Source: Streptomyces sp. DSM 15324 (GTDB lineage Bacteria; Actinomycetota; Actinomycetes; Streptomycetales; Streptomycetaceae). From it: a stretch of DNA of 64,000 nucleotides. How positions within the stretch are numbered: position 1 is the stretch's first letter; the number at the start of each line of letters is the position of its first letter. Of the stretch, positions 23,419 to 30,762 are shown one piece after another. The DNA lies in assembly GCF_001514285.1 (NCBI RefSeq), contig NZ_KQ949034.1, forward strand, positions 108,540-172,539. Reading direction: 5' to 3'. Both the position numbers and the translations under genes were made by a program. The notes beneath the pieces are model-generated. The model was not told where the DNA came from, ran no database searches, and saw nothing but the letters and a program-made list of their open reading frames with translations.

Positions 23419-23523
23419 TCAGCAGCAGGCCACGGCGACGCCGCGACAACAGCTCGCGCTGCGCACACGCATCAGATCGACGGCGAGACGCCGCGTCAGC
23501 GCCGGGGTGGATGTCCTGATCAC
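23419..23523 (-). CDS. Cys-rich leader peptide (putative attenuator uORF)
   Basis: This 34-codon reading frame runs from GTG 23523 to TGA 23419. It contains LTRRLAVDLMRVRSASCC and ends VACC. The RRxxVDLxRVxSAxC pattern matches the short actinobacterial 'putative leader peptides' I know upstream of sulfur-related and transporter operons. Terminal Cys codons recall the mycobacterial cysteine-responsive uORFs. A TACTGT hexamer (23531-23536) lies seven bases before the GTG, so translation is probably leaderless. There is no Shine-Dalgarno. It would sense Cys-tRNA supply and control read-through into the Pst-like operon. The assignment is by pattern and position. Confidence 0.6.
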   Translation of the reverse strand: MIRTSTPALTRRLAVDLMRVRSASCCRGVAVACC

Positions 23524-23530
23524 GGCGGGA

Positions 23531-23536
23531 ACAGTA
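23531..23536 (-). promoter_or_regulatory. Candidate -10 element TACTGT for a leaderless transcript
   Basis: The hexamer fits the HrdB -10 pattern TANNNT and lies exactly seven bases ahead of the leader-peptide GTG, the spacing of leaderless starts. The -35 is weak. Confidence 0.4.
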
Positions 23537-23736
23537 GCAGCGGCTTTCACGAGAACAGCACAACTCCGGCATCATCTCATATGCCGATACAAGGCCGTTC
23601 AGAAAAAACCCCTTCGCGCCGATTTACCCACACCGGTTTTGAGACAACCCCATCCCACATCTCGTCGGCGACCCTCCGGCGCCGGCGGAACACAAGGGGC
23701 GCCGCTCGTTCCCCGTATGTTCCCCCGGGCACGACA

Positions 23737-23767
23737 AAGGCCCTCCGCCAACCCGGCGGAGGGCCTT
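23737..23767 (-). terminator. Strong hairpin terminator
   Basis: AAGGCCCTCCGCC and its exact complement form a 13-bp stem with loop AACCC, just beyond the DUF4232 gene stop. The last two base pairs are A-T, giving a U-rich end on the minus strand. Confidence 0.8.
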
Positions 23768-23809
23768 ACGCTCGTCGTGCAGACTGCTCGATGTGTGGGG
23801 ACGGTGGGG

Positions 23810-24379
23810 TCAGGAAGGCTTGACCGCCGAGACCGGGGTGGCGGTCACCTTGTTGTCACACTCGGCCCACCACCCGTTGTCCAGGGCGACCTGGTGCTTC
23901 CCGGAGTGGGGCAGCCCGATGACCATCGTCGGATACGCCACCGGGTCCGTGCCCGACACGCAGTAGCCGTCGGCCTCCCCTTGGACCTGGACGAAGGTCA
24001 GCTTCACCCACGCCTTGCCGTGCGGCCGGACCGTCACGGTGGCCGCCCTGCCGGTGCGGGTGACCTTGAGCGGGGTGTTGTGGGTGGGGGAGCCGTTGCC
24101 GGCGCCCGCGACCGTCGGATAGCCCTTCAGGACGCACGTCCTGCGGGAGACGTTGGTGAACTGCACGACCGCCGCGCCGGTCCCGGTCCCGACGGGCCGG
24201 TGGACGGCCTCCCGGGCGCTGACCTGGAGGGCGGAGGCCGAGCAGGCGGGCGGCGGGGTGGAGGCGGTGGTGCTCGCCGCCATGGCGGTGCCGGGCAGGA
24301 TGCCGGTCACCGCCGCCGCGACGGCCGTGACCGCCGTCGTCGCCAGAGCCGCCCTGCGAATGCCGTTGCTGTGCCGCAT
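23810..24379 (-). CDS. Secreted DUF4232 domain protein
   Basis: This 189-residue exported protein has a signal peptide with core LATTAVTAVAAAVTGILPG cut near AMA-AST. A single DUF4232 domain follows, with CSASALQVSAR, VVQFTNVSRRTCVLKGYPTV and CVSGTDPVAYPTMVIGLP. Four Cys could form two disulfides. ATG 24379 is chosen for GGGGGA eight bases upstream. The family is widespread in actinobacteria and has no established function. A strong terminator follows. Confidence 0.85.
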   Translation of the reverse strand: MRHSNGIRRAALATTAVTAVAAAVTGILPGTAMAASTTASTPPPACSASALQVSAREAVHRPVGTGTGAAVVQFTNVSRRTCVLKGYPTVAGAGNGSPTHNTPLKVTRTGRAATVTVRPHGKAWVKLTFVQVQGEADGYCVSGTDPVAYPTMVIGLPHSGKHQVALDNGWWAECDNKVTATPVSAVKPS

Positions 24380-24589
24380 GCTGTCGTCCCCCTGAGTCAT
24401 CTCGTCCGCGGGTTTCGGTCGTCGGTTGTTGCCCCGCGGTACGCGTGGTCGGTACGTGAGTGCAGACAGGGCGGGAGAGCGGCGGGGTTCCGTGCGGCGA
24501 TTCCTTGTGACGGAACGGTGACGACGGGCTGCACCCGTACAGAGGGCCGTCCTCGGGATACGCGGGAGGCATGTCGGGCTGGAGTCTGC

Positions 24590-24835
24590 ATGTCCGCGAC
24601 TGTTGAGATCGCCTCGTTCGGCTACGTGCACAACGCGCCCTCGGCGGCGGGGGAGAGCCCATCCCCGCTCGGGCGTCGACGGCTTCCACGCCTGGGCGGT
24701 GGCATCGGACAGCCGCTTTGCCGGGACGGGCCGGTTCCCGCCGGCCGTGTGGTCAGCCCCGTGCGGGGCGGGTGCGGCGTGCGGTGTGTGCGGGCCGTCC
24801 GACTGCGGCGTACCAGACCAGGGCCGCACAGATGA
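24590..24835 (+). pseudogene. Possible remnant of a RapZ C-domain-like gene
   Basis: The frame from ATG 24590 opens MSATVEIASFGYVHNAPSAA. This resembles the start of the short actinobacterial RapZ-C-like proteins (TSFGYLHG...). The conserved continuation (VDVREHFRDPH type) is absent, and the rest is Arg/Gly/Pro-rich and overlaps the PAP2 gene antisense. It is probably a truncated relic, though chance similarity over 15 residues is possible. Confidence 0.3.
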
Positions 24836-25673
24836 AGGCCGTCGCCGCGGAGACCAGTGACCTGGTGAGGGTGTCGCTCCGTGCGCCGGAGACGAGGGCG
24901 ACGGCCAGTGCCGGCGTCAGGGTGATGACGGGCAGCGCTCGGGGGCTCCGGATGGCGCCCGGCGCGGCGGCCGGCGGCAGCAGCCAGGTCGCGAGGCCGT
25001 ACCAGGCACAGGCCAGCAGTGTGGCCCCCAGCACTTCGCTGGGCCGGTGGCCGCCGTTGGTCGCGCTGTAGGCGGCAATGCAGGCGAGCCACAGCACACC
25101 GGCCGTGGCGACGTAGGGGCGGATACGGGGGGAGACCACGAGGACGGCGGCGAGGGTCAGCGCGGCGGGGATGGCCGTGTGCCCGCTGGGGAAACCCTGA
25201 TCGAGGAGATTCTCGGGCGCGCCCACCAGATCGGGGCGGGGCAGGCTCGATTTGAGCACCTCCTTGCCTCCGGTCGTGAGAAGGACGACCCCGAGCGCCG
25301 CGCCCCCCTGCCACCAGCACCGCCGCACCAGGGTGAGGAGCACGATGACGGCCAGACCCACCATCAGGGTGGGCTTGGCGCTTAATTCCAGCGGCGGCAG
25401 GGGCGTCGAGCCGTATTCCGCTCCTGACAGGGGGTAGAACCATGCGGCTTCGGGGTTCCCTTTACCGAGACCGAACAGGGCGTTCTCGGCTCGTTGCCCC
25501 CACGGGGTGCAGATGGCGAGCAGGTAGACCGTCAGGAACCCCAGGGTGTACAGCAGAGCCGGCATCCACGGCCGTGCCGTACGCGACAGGCTGGGGGCGT
25601 CGGAAACCTCGGGGGCCTGCCTCGAGGCCCCCGGACGGTGCGCGGGCAGGGTCGGAGAATCGTGCTCAGTCAT
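24753..25673 (-). CDS. PAP2-superfamily membrane phosphatase
   Basis: This 306-residue protein has about six hydrophobic segments. It shows the three PAP2 motifs in order: KSSLPRPDLV (~142), FPSGH (~166) and SATNGGHRPSEVLGA (~207). In the last motif Glu stands where Asp normally supports the catalytic His. It would dephosphorylate a lipid phosphate such as phosphatidic acid or undecaprenyl diphosphate at the outer face. It contains a TTA leucine codon (25383-25385), so translation should depend on the bldA tRNA. It appears monocistronic. The assignment is secure at superfamily level, not for substrate. Confidence 0.88.
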   Translation of the reverse strand: MTEHDSPTLPAHRPGASRQAPEVSDAPSLSRTARPWMPALLYTLGFLTVYLLAICTPWGQRAENALFGLGKGNPEAAWFYPLSGAEYGSTPLPPLELSAKPTLMVGLAVIVLLTLVRRCWWQGGAALGVVLLTTGGKEVLKSSLPRPDLVGAPENLLDQGFPSGHTAIPAALTLAAVLVVSPRIRPYVATAGVLWLACIAAYSATNGGHRPSEVLGATLLACAWYGLATWLLPPAAAPGAIRSPRALPVITLTPALAVALVSGARSDTLTRSLVSAATAFICAALVWYAAVGRPAHTARRTRPARG

Positions 25674-25778
25674 GGCTCTGTTTCTTCCGTCGGTCCGTCG
25701 GGGGGAGTTGGGTCACGCACGCACGTCTTGTGGCACGACGTGGGCCGCCGGGCTCGGCCGGCCCACCGGGGTCCGCTC

Positions 25779-26735
25779 CTATTCGGGGAGTGCCTGCCCC
25801 TGTCGGCGCTGAGCGGTGATCGCCAGGGCGGGGAGGGGCGCGATCAGCAGGAGGAGAACGACCAGGTGCGGAAAGGACTGCATGAACGCGTCCGGCTGGA
25901 CGACGATCGCCTGCGTGCGGACGATCGCGACCGCCGCGACGGGGATCAGCCACCGGTGGTCGCCGGTGGCCGCCGTCGCCGCCCACGCGCCGAGCAGCGC
26001 GGCGACCTCGAGGACGAACAACCCGCGCTGGAAGGCCGGACTGACAGAGATGATGTGCAGGCCCCCGGCCACGAACATGGCGAGCACGACGGGGGCCAGC
26101 CAACGGTACGAGCGGCGACGCAGACGGCTGGGTCGGCAGAGCGCCAACACGGCGCACGCGGCGCACAGTGTCCCCGAGAGCGCCAGGTCGCGGGCGGTTA
26201 TCGGGGCGCCCAACCCGTAGTAGCTCAGGCCCGCCTTGCCCTCGTCGCCGAAGAAGGTGCGGCCGTGGGTCGTGGCGCCGGCCCAGATCATGGCTGCCGC
26301 GGCCGGCAGCGCGAACCACGCTCTGCCACGCAGCAGAGCGATCAGGCAGCCCAGCGGGAGCAGCCCGTAGGGCAGCAGCCGTATCCGGGTGGGGCCTCCG
26401 GCCCACGGATACCAGCCGGAGAAGCGGAAGGCGATGGCGTGCTGTCCGGGGTCGATGTGCAGTGCCCAGTGCCACACATCCTGCAAGTACGGAACCAGCG
26501 CCAGCGCGGCGAGGGCCAGGGCGGCCAGATGGATGCCGTCCAGCCACCACGGCCGAGTGGTGTCGTCAACGGTGGCACGGGCGCGGGCCTGCACCCCGGC
26601 ACGCGCCAGGGCGACGACCTCCCGCGGTGGGGGCCAGGAGCGGCCGGGATACGCCTCGGCCAGGCAGGTCAGCAACTCCTTGCCCTGCCGGGAACGGTAG
26701 GACTTGGGATACGCCGCGAGCAGCAGACGGTTCAT
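25779..26735 (-). CDS. Polytopic membrane protein paired with a PadR regulator
   Basis: This 318-residue protein starts at ATG 26735, overlapping the PadR stop as ATGA. A short cytoplasmic N terminus (RLLLAAYPKSYRSRQGKELL) is typical of permease-like proteins that follow PadR genes. About eight hydrophobic segments follow without a recognised catalytic motif. The rare isoleucine codon ATA appears in GAPITAR. By analogy with other PadR-linked membrane proteins it may take part in export or envelope stress. No ATPase gene is adjacent. I do not recognise the family. Confidence 0.75.
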   Translation of the reverse strand: MNRLLLAAYPKSYRSRQGKELLTCLAEAYPGRSWPPPREVVALARAGVQARARATVDDTTRPWWLDGIHLAALALAALALVPYLQDVWHWALHIDPGQHAIAFRFSGWYPWAGGPTRIRLLPYGLLPLGCLIALLRGRAWFALPAAAAMIWAGATTHGRTFFGDEGKAGLSYYGLGAPITARDLALSGTLCAACAVLALCRPSRLRRRSYRWLAPVVLAMFVAGGLHIISVSPAFQRGLFVLEVAALLGAWAATAATGDHRWLIPVAAVAIVRTQAIVVQPDAFMQSFPHLVVLLLLIAPLPALAITAQRRQGQALPE

Positions 26736-27073
26736 GCGGGGGCCGCTCCGGTGCTCCGTGAGCGTCCGATGACGACGGCCGCCGCCTGCTGCATCCTGAG
26801 CGCCTCCCGGCCGAGTGCCCGGGTGCCGTCCTCGGTGAGCCGGTAGTAGCGCCGCGCCCGTCCGTCGACGATCTCCTCGTCGCCGGGGGCCACCCACCCG
26901 GCCCGCTCCATCCGCTCCAGCGCGCCGTAGAGCGTGCCGACAGCGATCCGGAGGCGGCCGTCGGTGGCCTGCTCGGCGGCCTTGATGATGCCGTAACCGT
27001 GCAACGGGCCATCCATGAGCGCGGCAAGGATGAAGTACTGCGGTTCCGTCAAGGGCGGGTTCCGTCTGGTCAT
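26732..27073 (-). CDS. PadR-family transcriptional regulator
   Basis: This 113-residue winged-helix protein has PadR hallmarks: LTEPQYFILAALMDGPLHGYGI, IAVGTLYGALERMERAGWV and GRARRYYRLTEDGTRAL. The short C-terminal helix fits the small PadR-s2 type that dimerises through it. ATG 27073 is the start; upstream in-frame sequence is not PadR-like. An AT-rich imperfect dyad begins about ten bases before the start, as expected for autorepression. It is translationally coupled to the membrane-protein gene. Confidence 0.9.
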   Translation of the reverse strand: MTRRNPPLTEPQYFILAALMDGPLHGYGIIKAAEQATDGRLRIAVGTLYGALERMERAGWVAPGDEEIVDGRARRYYRLTEDGTRALGREALRMQQAAAVVIGRSRSTGAAPA

Positions 27074-27082
27074 GCATCGAGC

Positions 27083-27105
27083 ATATATCGAGCTACGAAA
27101 TATAT
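27083..27105. promoter_or_regulatory. AT-rich dyad, likely PadR operator
   Basis: ATATATCGAGCTACGAAATATAT has ATATAT at both ends with CG inside each arm and stands out in a GC-rich genome. It covers the promoter of the PadR-membrane protein pair. Confidence 0.55.
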
Positions 27106-27441
27106 CTGCCAGTGTCGGATGATGGCCGGCAGCGCGACCGGATGCCATTCCCGCCGTGTCCGCAAACCCGACTCGCCCCGGTTGAACCGCCCACGGGCCA
27201 GACCGTGTTCGCCCGGACCGGCCGGCGAAGCCGGCGAGGCAGCCTTCGACAAGGCCCGACCCGAGCGACCGCTTCCCCAGTCCTCGACCGAAGCGCATCT
27301 TCGTGCCGCCGCAGCCGCTGTGCCGCCGCAGCAGTCGCTCCCGTCGGCCCCGGCTGCGGTCCCCCACTGAGACCGGAAATGAGACCACCGACACCCGTGC
27401 GGCACGCTCCCTGCGTCACCGCCGCCTCCGTTGAACGCAAA
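27106..27441. other. Intergenic, no gene seen
   Basis: About 335 bp separate the PadR gene promoter from the tRNA terminator. Open frames here are Arg/Pro-rich without motifs. I found no duplicated tRNA 3' end or integrase. Confidence 0.4.
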
Positions 27442-27474
27442 AAGCCCAGCTCAGACAATGTCTGGGCTGGGCTT
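27442..27474 (-). terminator. Rho-independent terminator of tRNA-Thr
   Basis: AAGCCCAGCTCAGA pairs with TCTGGGCTGGGCTT (one mismatch) around a five-base loop. On the minus strand it is followed by TTTTTGCG, giving a genuine U-tract. Confidence 0.85.
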
Positions 27475-27480
27475 CAAAAG

Positions 27481-27554
27481 AGCCGCCTTCGGGATTCGAA
27501 CCCGAGACCTACGCATTACGAGTGCGTTGCTCTGGCCATCTGAGCTAAGGCGGC
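27481..27554 (-). tRNA. tRNA-Thr (anticodon CGT)
   Basis: The 74-nt cloverleaf has a GCCGCCT/AGGCGGC acceptor stem, a D arm GCTCAGATGGCCAGAGC and anticodon arm ACGCA-CTCGTAA-TGCGT with anticodon CGU. The T arm is CTCGGGTTCGAATCCCGAG-like, with discriminator U. The 3' CCA is not encoded. It reads leftward into the terminator at 27442-27474. Confidence 0.95.
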
Positions 27555-27660
27555 GCGCCGTCCGCACCATGGTGCGATCGGCAACGTCGGTAAGTCTACA
27601 CAGTTTCCGGGGGTGCTCCGTACCACCCCCGGAGGGATGCGTTCCGGGGCGGGGAAGGGG

Positions 27661-29265
27661 CTATGAGCAGCGCTTTCCCCGGGGCGGGGGCGTTCCGTCG
27701 AGGAGGTAGGCGTCGATCGTGGAGTCGATGCAGGCGCTGCCGCGGCCGTAGGCGGTGTGGCCGTCGCCGACGTAGGTGAGGAGGCGGGCGGAGGAGAGCT
27801 GGCCGGCCAGGGACTTCGCCCAGCGGTAGGGGGTGGCCGGGTCCCGGGTGGTGCCGACGACGACGATCGGGGCGGCGCCCTTCGCCGTGATGGCGTGCGG
27901 CCGGCCCGTGGGTTGCACCGGCCAGTAGGCGCAGTTCAGGGAGGCCCAGGCGAGGCCCTCGCCGAAGACCGGGGAGGCCTCCTCGAAGGCCGGCAGGGCC
28001 TGCTCGACCTGCTCGGGCGTGGCGAAGGCGGCCGGGAGGTCGAGGCAGTTCACGGCGGCGTTGGCGGACATCAGGTTCGAGTACCGGCCGTCGGGGGCGC
28101 GCTGGTAGTAGCTGTCGGACAGCGCGAGCAGACCGGCGCCGTCCCGGTCCTCGATCGCCGCGGTCAGCGCGGCGCGCAGCTGCTCCCAACTGCTCTCGTC
28201 GTACATCGCCGCGATCACCCCGGTCGTGGCGAGGGCCTCGCCCAGCCTGCGGCCGTCGGGGTCGCCGGTGGGGAGGGGACGCCGGTCCAGTGCGCCGAAG
28301 AACGCCTTGAGGCGCGGGCCGATCTCGCTCTCCGCGCGGCCGAGGGGGCAGTCCTTGCGCCGTGCGCAGTCCTTGGCGAAGGACCGGAACGCCGTCTCGA
28401 AGCCCGCCGTCTGCTCCAGGTTCAGCTCACGGGCGGCCAGCGACGGGTCCAGCGCGCCGTCCAGGACCAGCCGCCCCACCCGGTCCGGGAACAGCCCCGC
28501 GTAGGTCGCCCCGAGGAACGTGCCGTACGACGCCCCCACGTACGTCAGCCGCCGGTCCCCCAGTGCCGCCCGAAGGACGTCCATGTCACGGGCCGCCTCG
28601 ACGGTGGAGACATGGCGCAGCAGCCGGGCCGCGTGCGCGCCGCAGGCCTCGGCGAACCCCCGGTACGCCTCGACCAGCCCGTCCGTCTCCCGCCGGTCGT
28701 CGGGGGTCGTGTCCGTCTGCGTGTACGCGTCCATCCGGCGCCCGTCGAGGCACTCCACGGGCTCGCTGCGGCCCACGCCCCGGGGGTCGGCGGCGACCAG
28801 GTCGTACCGGGCGCGGACGGGGGCCGGGTAGCCGACACCGGCGTACGACTGAAGGTAGCCGACCGCCGAGCCGCCCGGTCCGCCGGGGTTCACCAGGAGC
28901 GATCCGAGCCGCTTCGCGGGGTCCGTCGCCCTCGTGCGGGACACGGCGAGCCGGACGTCCCCGGCGCCCGGATGGGCGTAGTCCAGCGGCACCGTCATCG
29001 TGGCGCACTGGAAGCCGGGGGCGCCGCAGGACCGCCAGGACAGCTTCTGCCGGTAGTACGGCACGAGCGCCGAGGGCGTCGCCTTCGGCAGCGCCGCCAG
29101 TTCCGCCCGCGCCGCGGAGCCGGCGGTGGTCGTCGAGCCGCCGGAGGAGCACGCGGACAGGGCGAGCAGGGCGGCGAGGGGGAGGACGGACAGGGCGCGG
29201 AGGGCGGTGCCGGTGCGGGTCCTGCGGGGAGTACGGGGCCTGCGGTGACAGCTCCTGAGGTGCAT
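27661..29265 (-). CDS. Secreted tripeptidyl-aminopeptidase-like serine hydrolase (lipoprotein)
   Basis: This 534-residue protein has a twin-Arg-rich N terminus, hydrophobic core and lipobox LSAC (~37-40), so it is probably lipid-anchored outside the cell. The alpha/beta-hydrolase domain has VNPGGPGGSA (oxyanion region), ADPRGVGRSEPV, nucleophile YVGASYGTFLG (~245), acid in VGTTRDPATPY and His in VGDGHTAYG. This is the pattern of Streptomyces SlpD/SlpE and tripeptidyl aminopeptidases, which remove N-terminal tripeptides. Cys pairs near the C terminus suggest disulfides. It corresponds in position to the S. coelicolor protease gene next to the polymerase III delta' gene. Confidence 0.88.
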   Translation of the reverse strand: MHLRSCHRRPRTPRRTRTGTALRALSVLPLAALLALSACSSGGSTTTAGSAARAELAALPKATPSALVPYYRQKLSWRSCGAPGFQCATMTVPLDYAHPGAGDVRLAVSRTRATDPAKRLGSLLVNPGGPGGSAVGYLQSYAGVGYPAPVRARYDLVAADPRGVGRSEPVECLDGRRMDAYTQTDTTPDDRRETDGLVEAYRGFAEACGAHAARLLRHVSTVEAARDMDVLRAALGDRRLTYVGASYGTFLGATYAGLFPDRVGRLVLDGALDPSLAARELNLEQTAGFETAFRSFAKDCARRKDCPLGRAESEIGPRLKAFFGALDRRPLPTGDPDGRRLGEALATTGVIAAMYDESSWEQLRAALTAAIEDRDGAGLLALSDSYYQRAPDGRYSNLMSANAAVNCLDLPAAFATPEQVEQALPAFEEASPVFGEGLAWASLNCAYWPVQPTGRPHAITAKGAAPIVVVGTTRDPATPYRWAKSLAGQLSSARLLTYVGDGHTAYGRGSACIDSTIDAYLLDGTPPPRGKRCS

Positions 29266-29354
29266 CCAGCGAGCCTAACTGTGCGCTACGGATCGAGTGC
29301 TTTCCGTGGGCGAACCGCCACGGACGAGCGACACCGTCAATCGTCGGCCGCCGT

Positions 29355-29411
29355 TCACCCGGGCCGCAGCACCGCTTCGGCCCCCTCACCCGGGCCGCAG
29401 CACCGCTTCGG
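29355..29411. repeat. Two direct 26-bp repeats, period 31 bp
   Basis: TCACCCGGGCCGCAGCACCG plus six more identical bases occurs at 29355-29380 and 29386-29411, in the gap just after the polymerase delta' gene stop. Confidence 0.8.
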
Positions 29412-29434
29412 GCGCCCGCTCGCCCGCGCCGCCG

Positions 29435-30640
29435 TCAGCCCGCTCTCAGCGCCATCGTCATCGCCTCCACCGCCAGCAGCGGCGCCACATTGCGGTCGAG
29501 GGCCTCTCGGCACGCGCCGATGGCCTCGATCCGGCGCAGGGTGGACTCGGGGGTGGTCCCGCGGGCCAGCCGCTCCAGAGTGTCCTCGGCGTCCGCGTTG
29601 GCGATGGCGACACGGGAGCCGAGCTGGAGCGCGAGGACGTCCCGGTAGAAGGCGGTGAGGTCGGTCAGCGCGAGATCGAGGCTGTCGCGCTGGGTGCGGG
29701 TGCGCCGGCGCTTCTGCTTGTCCTCCAGGTCCTTCATCACCCCCGCCGTACCGCGCGGCATCCGGCCGCCCTGGGCCGCGCCCAGCGCCGCCTTCAGCTC
29801 CTCGGTCTCCTTGGCGTCCCTCTCCTCCGCGAGCACCTTGGCGTCCTCCGCCGCCGCGTCCACCAGCTCCTGGGCGGCCTTCAGGCAGCCCCCGACGTCC
29901 TCGATCCGCAGCGGCAGCTTCAGCACCGACGCGCGGCGCTCCCGCGCGGCCGGGTCGGTGGCCAGGCGGCGGGCCCGGTCCACGTGCCCCTGGGTGGCGC
30001 GGGCGACCGCGGCGGCCACCCCGGGCTCGATGCCCTCGCGCCGGACGAGCATGTCGGCGACGGCGTCGACGGACGGCGTCCGCAGGTTCAGGTGGCGGCA
30101 GCGGGAGCGGATGGTGGGCAGCACGTCCTCCAGGGAGGGCGCGCACAGCAGCCACACCGTCCGGGGAGCGGGCTCCTCGACCGCCTTGAGCACGGCGTTC
30201 GCCGACTTCTCGTTGAGCCGCTCGGCGTCCTCGACGAGGATGACCTGCCAGCGGCCGGTGGCCGGTGAGGTGTAGGACTTGCGGACGGTGTCCCGCATGT
30301 CCTCGGCGAGGATCTGGGTGCCGACGGCGGCGACGGTCGTGACATCTGCGTGGGTGCCGATCAGCGCCGTGTGGCAGCCGTCGCAGAAGCCGCAGCCGGG
30401 GGCGCCGCCGAGCGCGCGGTCGGGGCTCACGCACTGCAACGCGGCGGCGAACGCCCGCGCCACCTGCGTCCGCCCGGCCCCCGGCGGGCCCGTGAAGAGC
30501 CAGGCGTGGGTCATCTTCGAGGCCTCGGGCGGCGGTGCCTGGGAAACGGCCGCGGTGACGAACGCGTCGGCGTCCCGGGCGGCAGCGGTCAACTGCTCGC
30601 TCACCCTCTCCTGCCCGACGAGGTCGTCCCACACGCTCAT
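29435..30640 (-). CDS. DNA polymerase III subunit delta'
   Basis: This 401-residue AAA+ clamp-loader subunit opens WDDLVGQERVSEQL. Its P-loop reads GPPGAGRT, with Arg replacing the usual Lys, consistent with a subunit that does not hydrolyse ATP. A Cys4 zinc knuckle sits in QCVSPD...GCGFCDGCHT. Sensor/Walker B-like ILVEDAERLNEKSANAVLKAVEEP and RSRCRHL (SRC motif) follow. The C-terminal half has a charged insertion (~285-320, KQKRRRTRTQR) before the collar domain. It loads the beta clamp in the replisome. It lies downstream of the tmk fusion gene on the same strand (122-bp gap), an arrangement conserved in bacteria. Confidence 0.92.
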   Translation of the reverse strand: MSVWDDLVGQERVSEQLTAAARDADAFVTAAVSQAPPPEASKMTHAWLFTGPPGAGRTQVARAFAAALQCVSPDRALGGAPGCGFCDGCHTALIGTHADVTTVAAVGTQILAEDMRDTVRKSYTSPATGRWQVILVEDAERLNEKSANAVLKAVEEPAPRTVWLLCAPSLEDVLPTIRSRCRHLNLRTPSVDAVADMLVRREGIEPGVAAAVARATQGHVDRARRLATDPAARERRASVLKLPLRIEDVGGCLKAAQELVDAAAEDAKVLAEERDAKETEELKAALGAAQGGRMPRGTAGVMKDLEDKQKRRRTRTQRDSLDLALTDLTAFYRDVLALQLGSRVAIANADAEDTLERLARGTTPESTLRRIEAIGACREALDRNVAPLLAVEAMTMALRAG

Positions 30641-30762
30641 GGGTCACGCCGCCCTTCCGTCACGTCCGCTGCCGGTCTCCATTGTGCGGGCCCCCACTGA
30701 CAACGGGGGCCACCGGCCGAAACGGCCAGGTGACCCCCGTGACGCTCAGGCCCGCGTGCGGC

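Noticed and set aside
23177..23420. PHO box ahead of the Pst-like operon
   Set aside because: Only an isolated GGTCATCC and a GTTCACC at the ribosome site were seen; the tandem 11-bp repeat arrangement is missing.
27442..27554. Integrative-element attachment site at tRNA-Thr
   Set aside because: No duplicate of the tRNA 3' end and no integrase gene were found in the flanking sequence.
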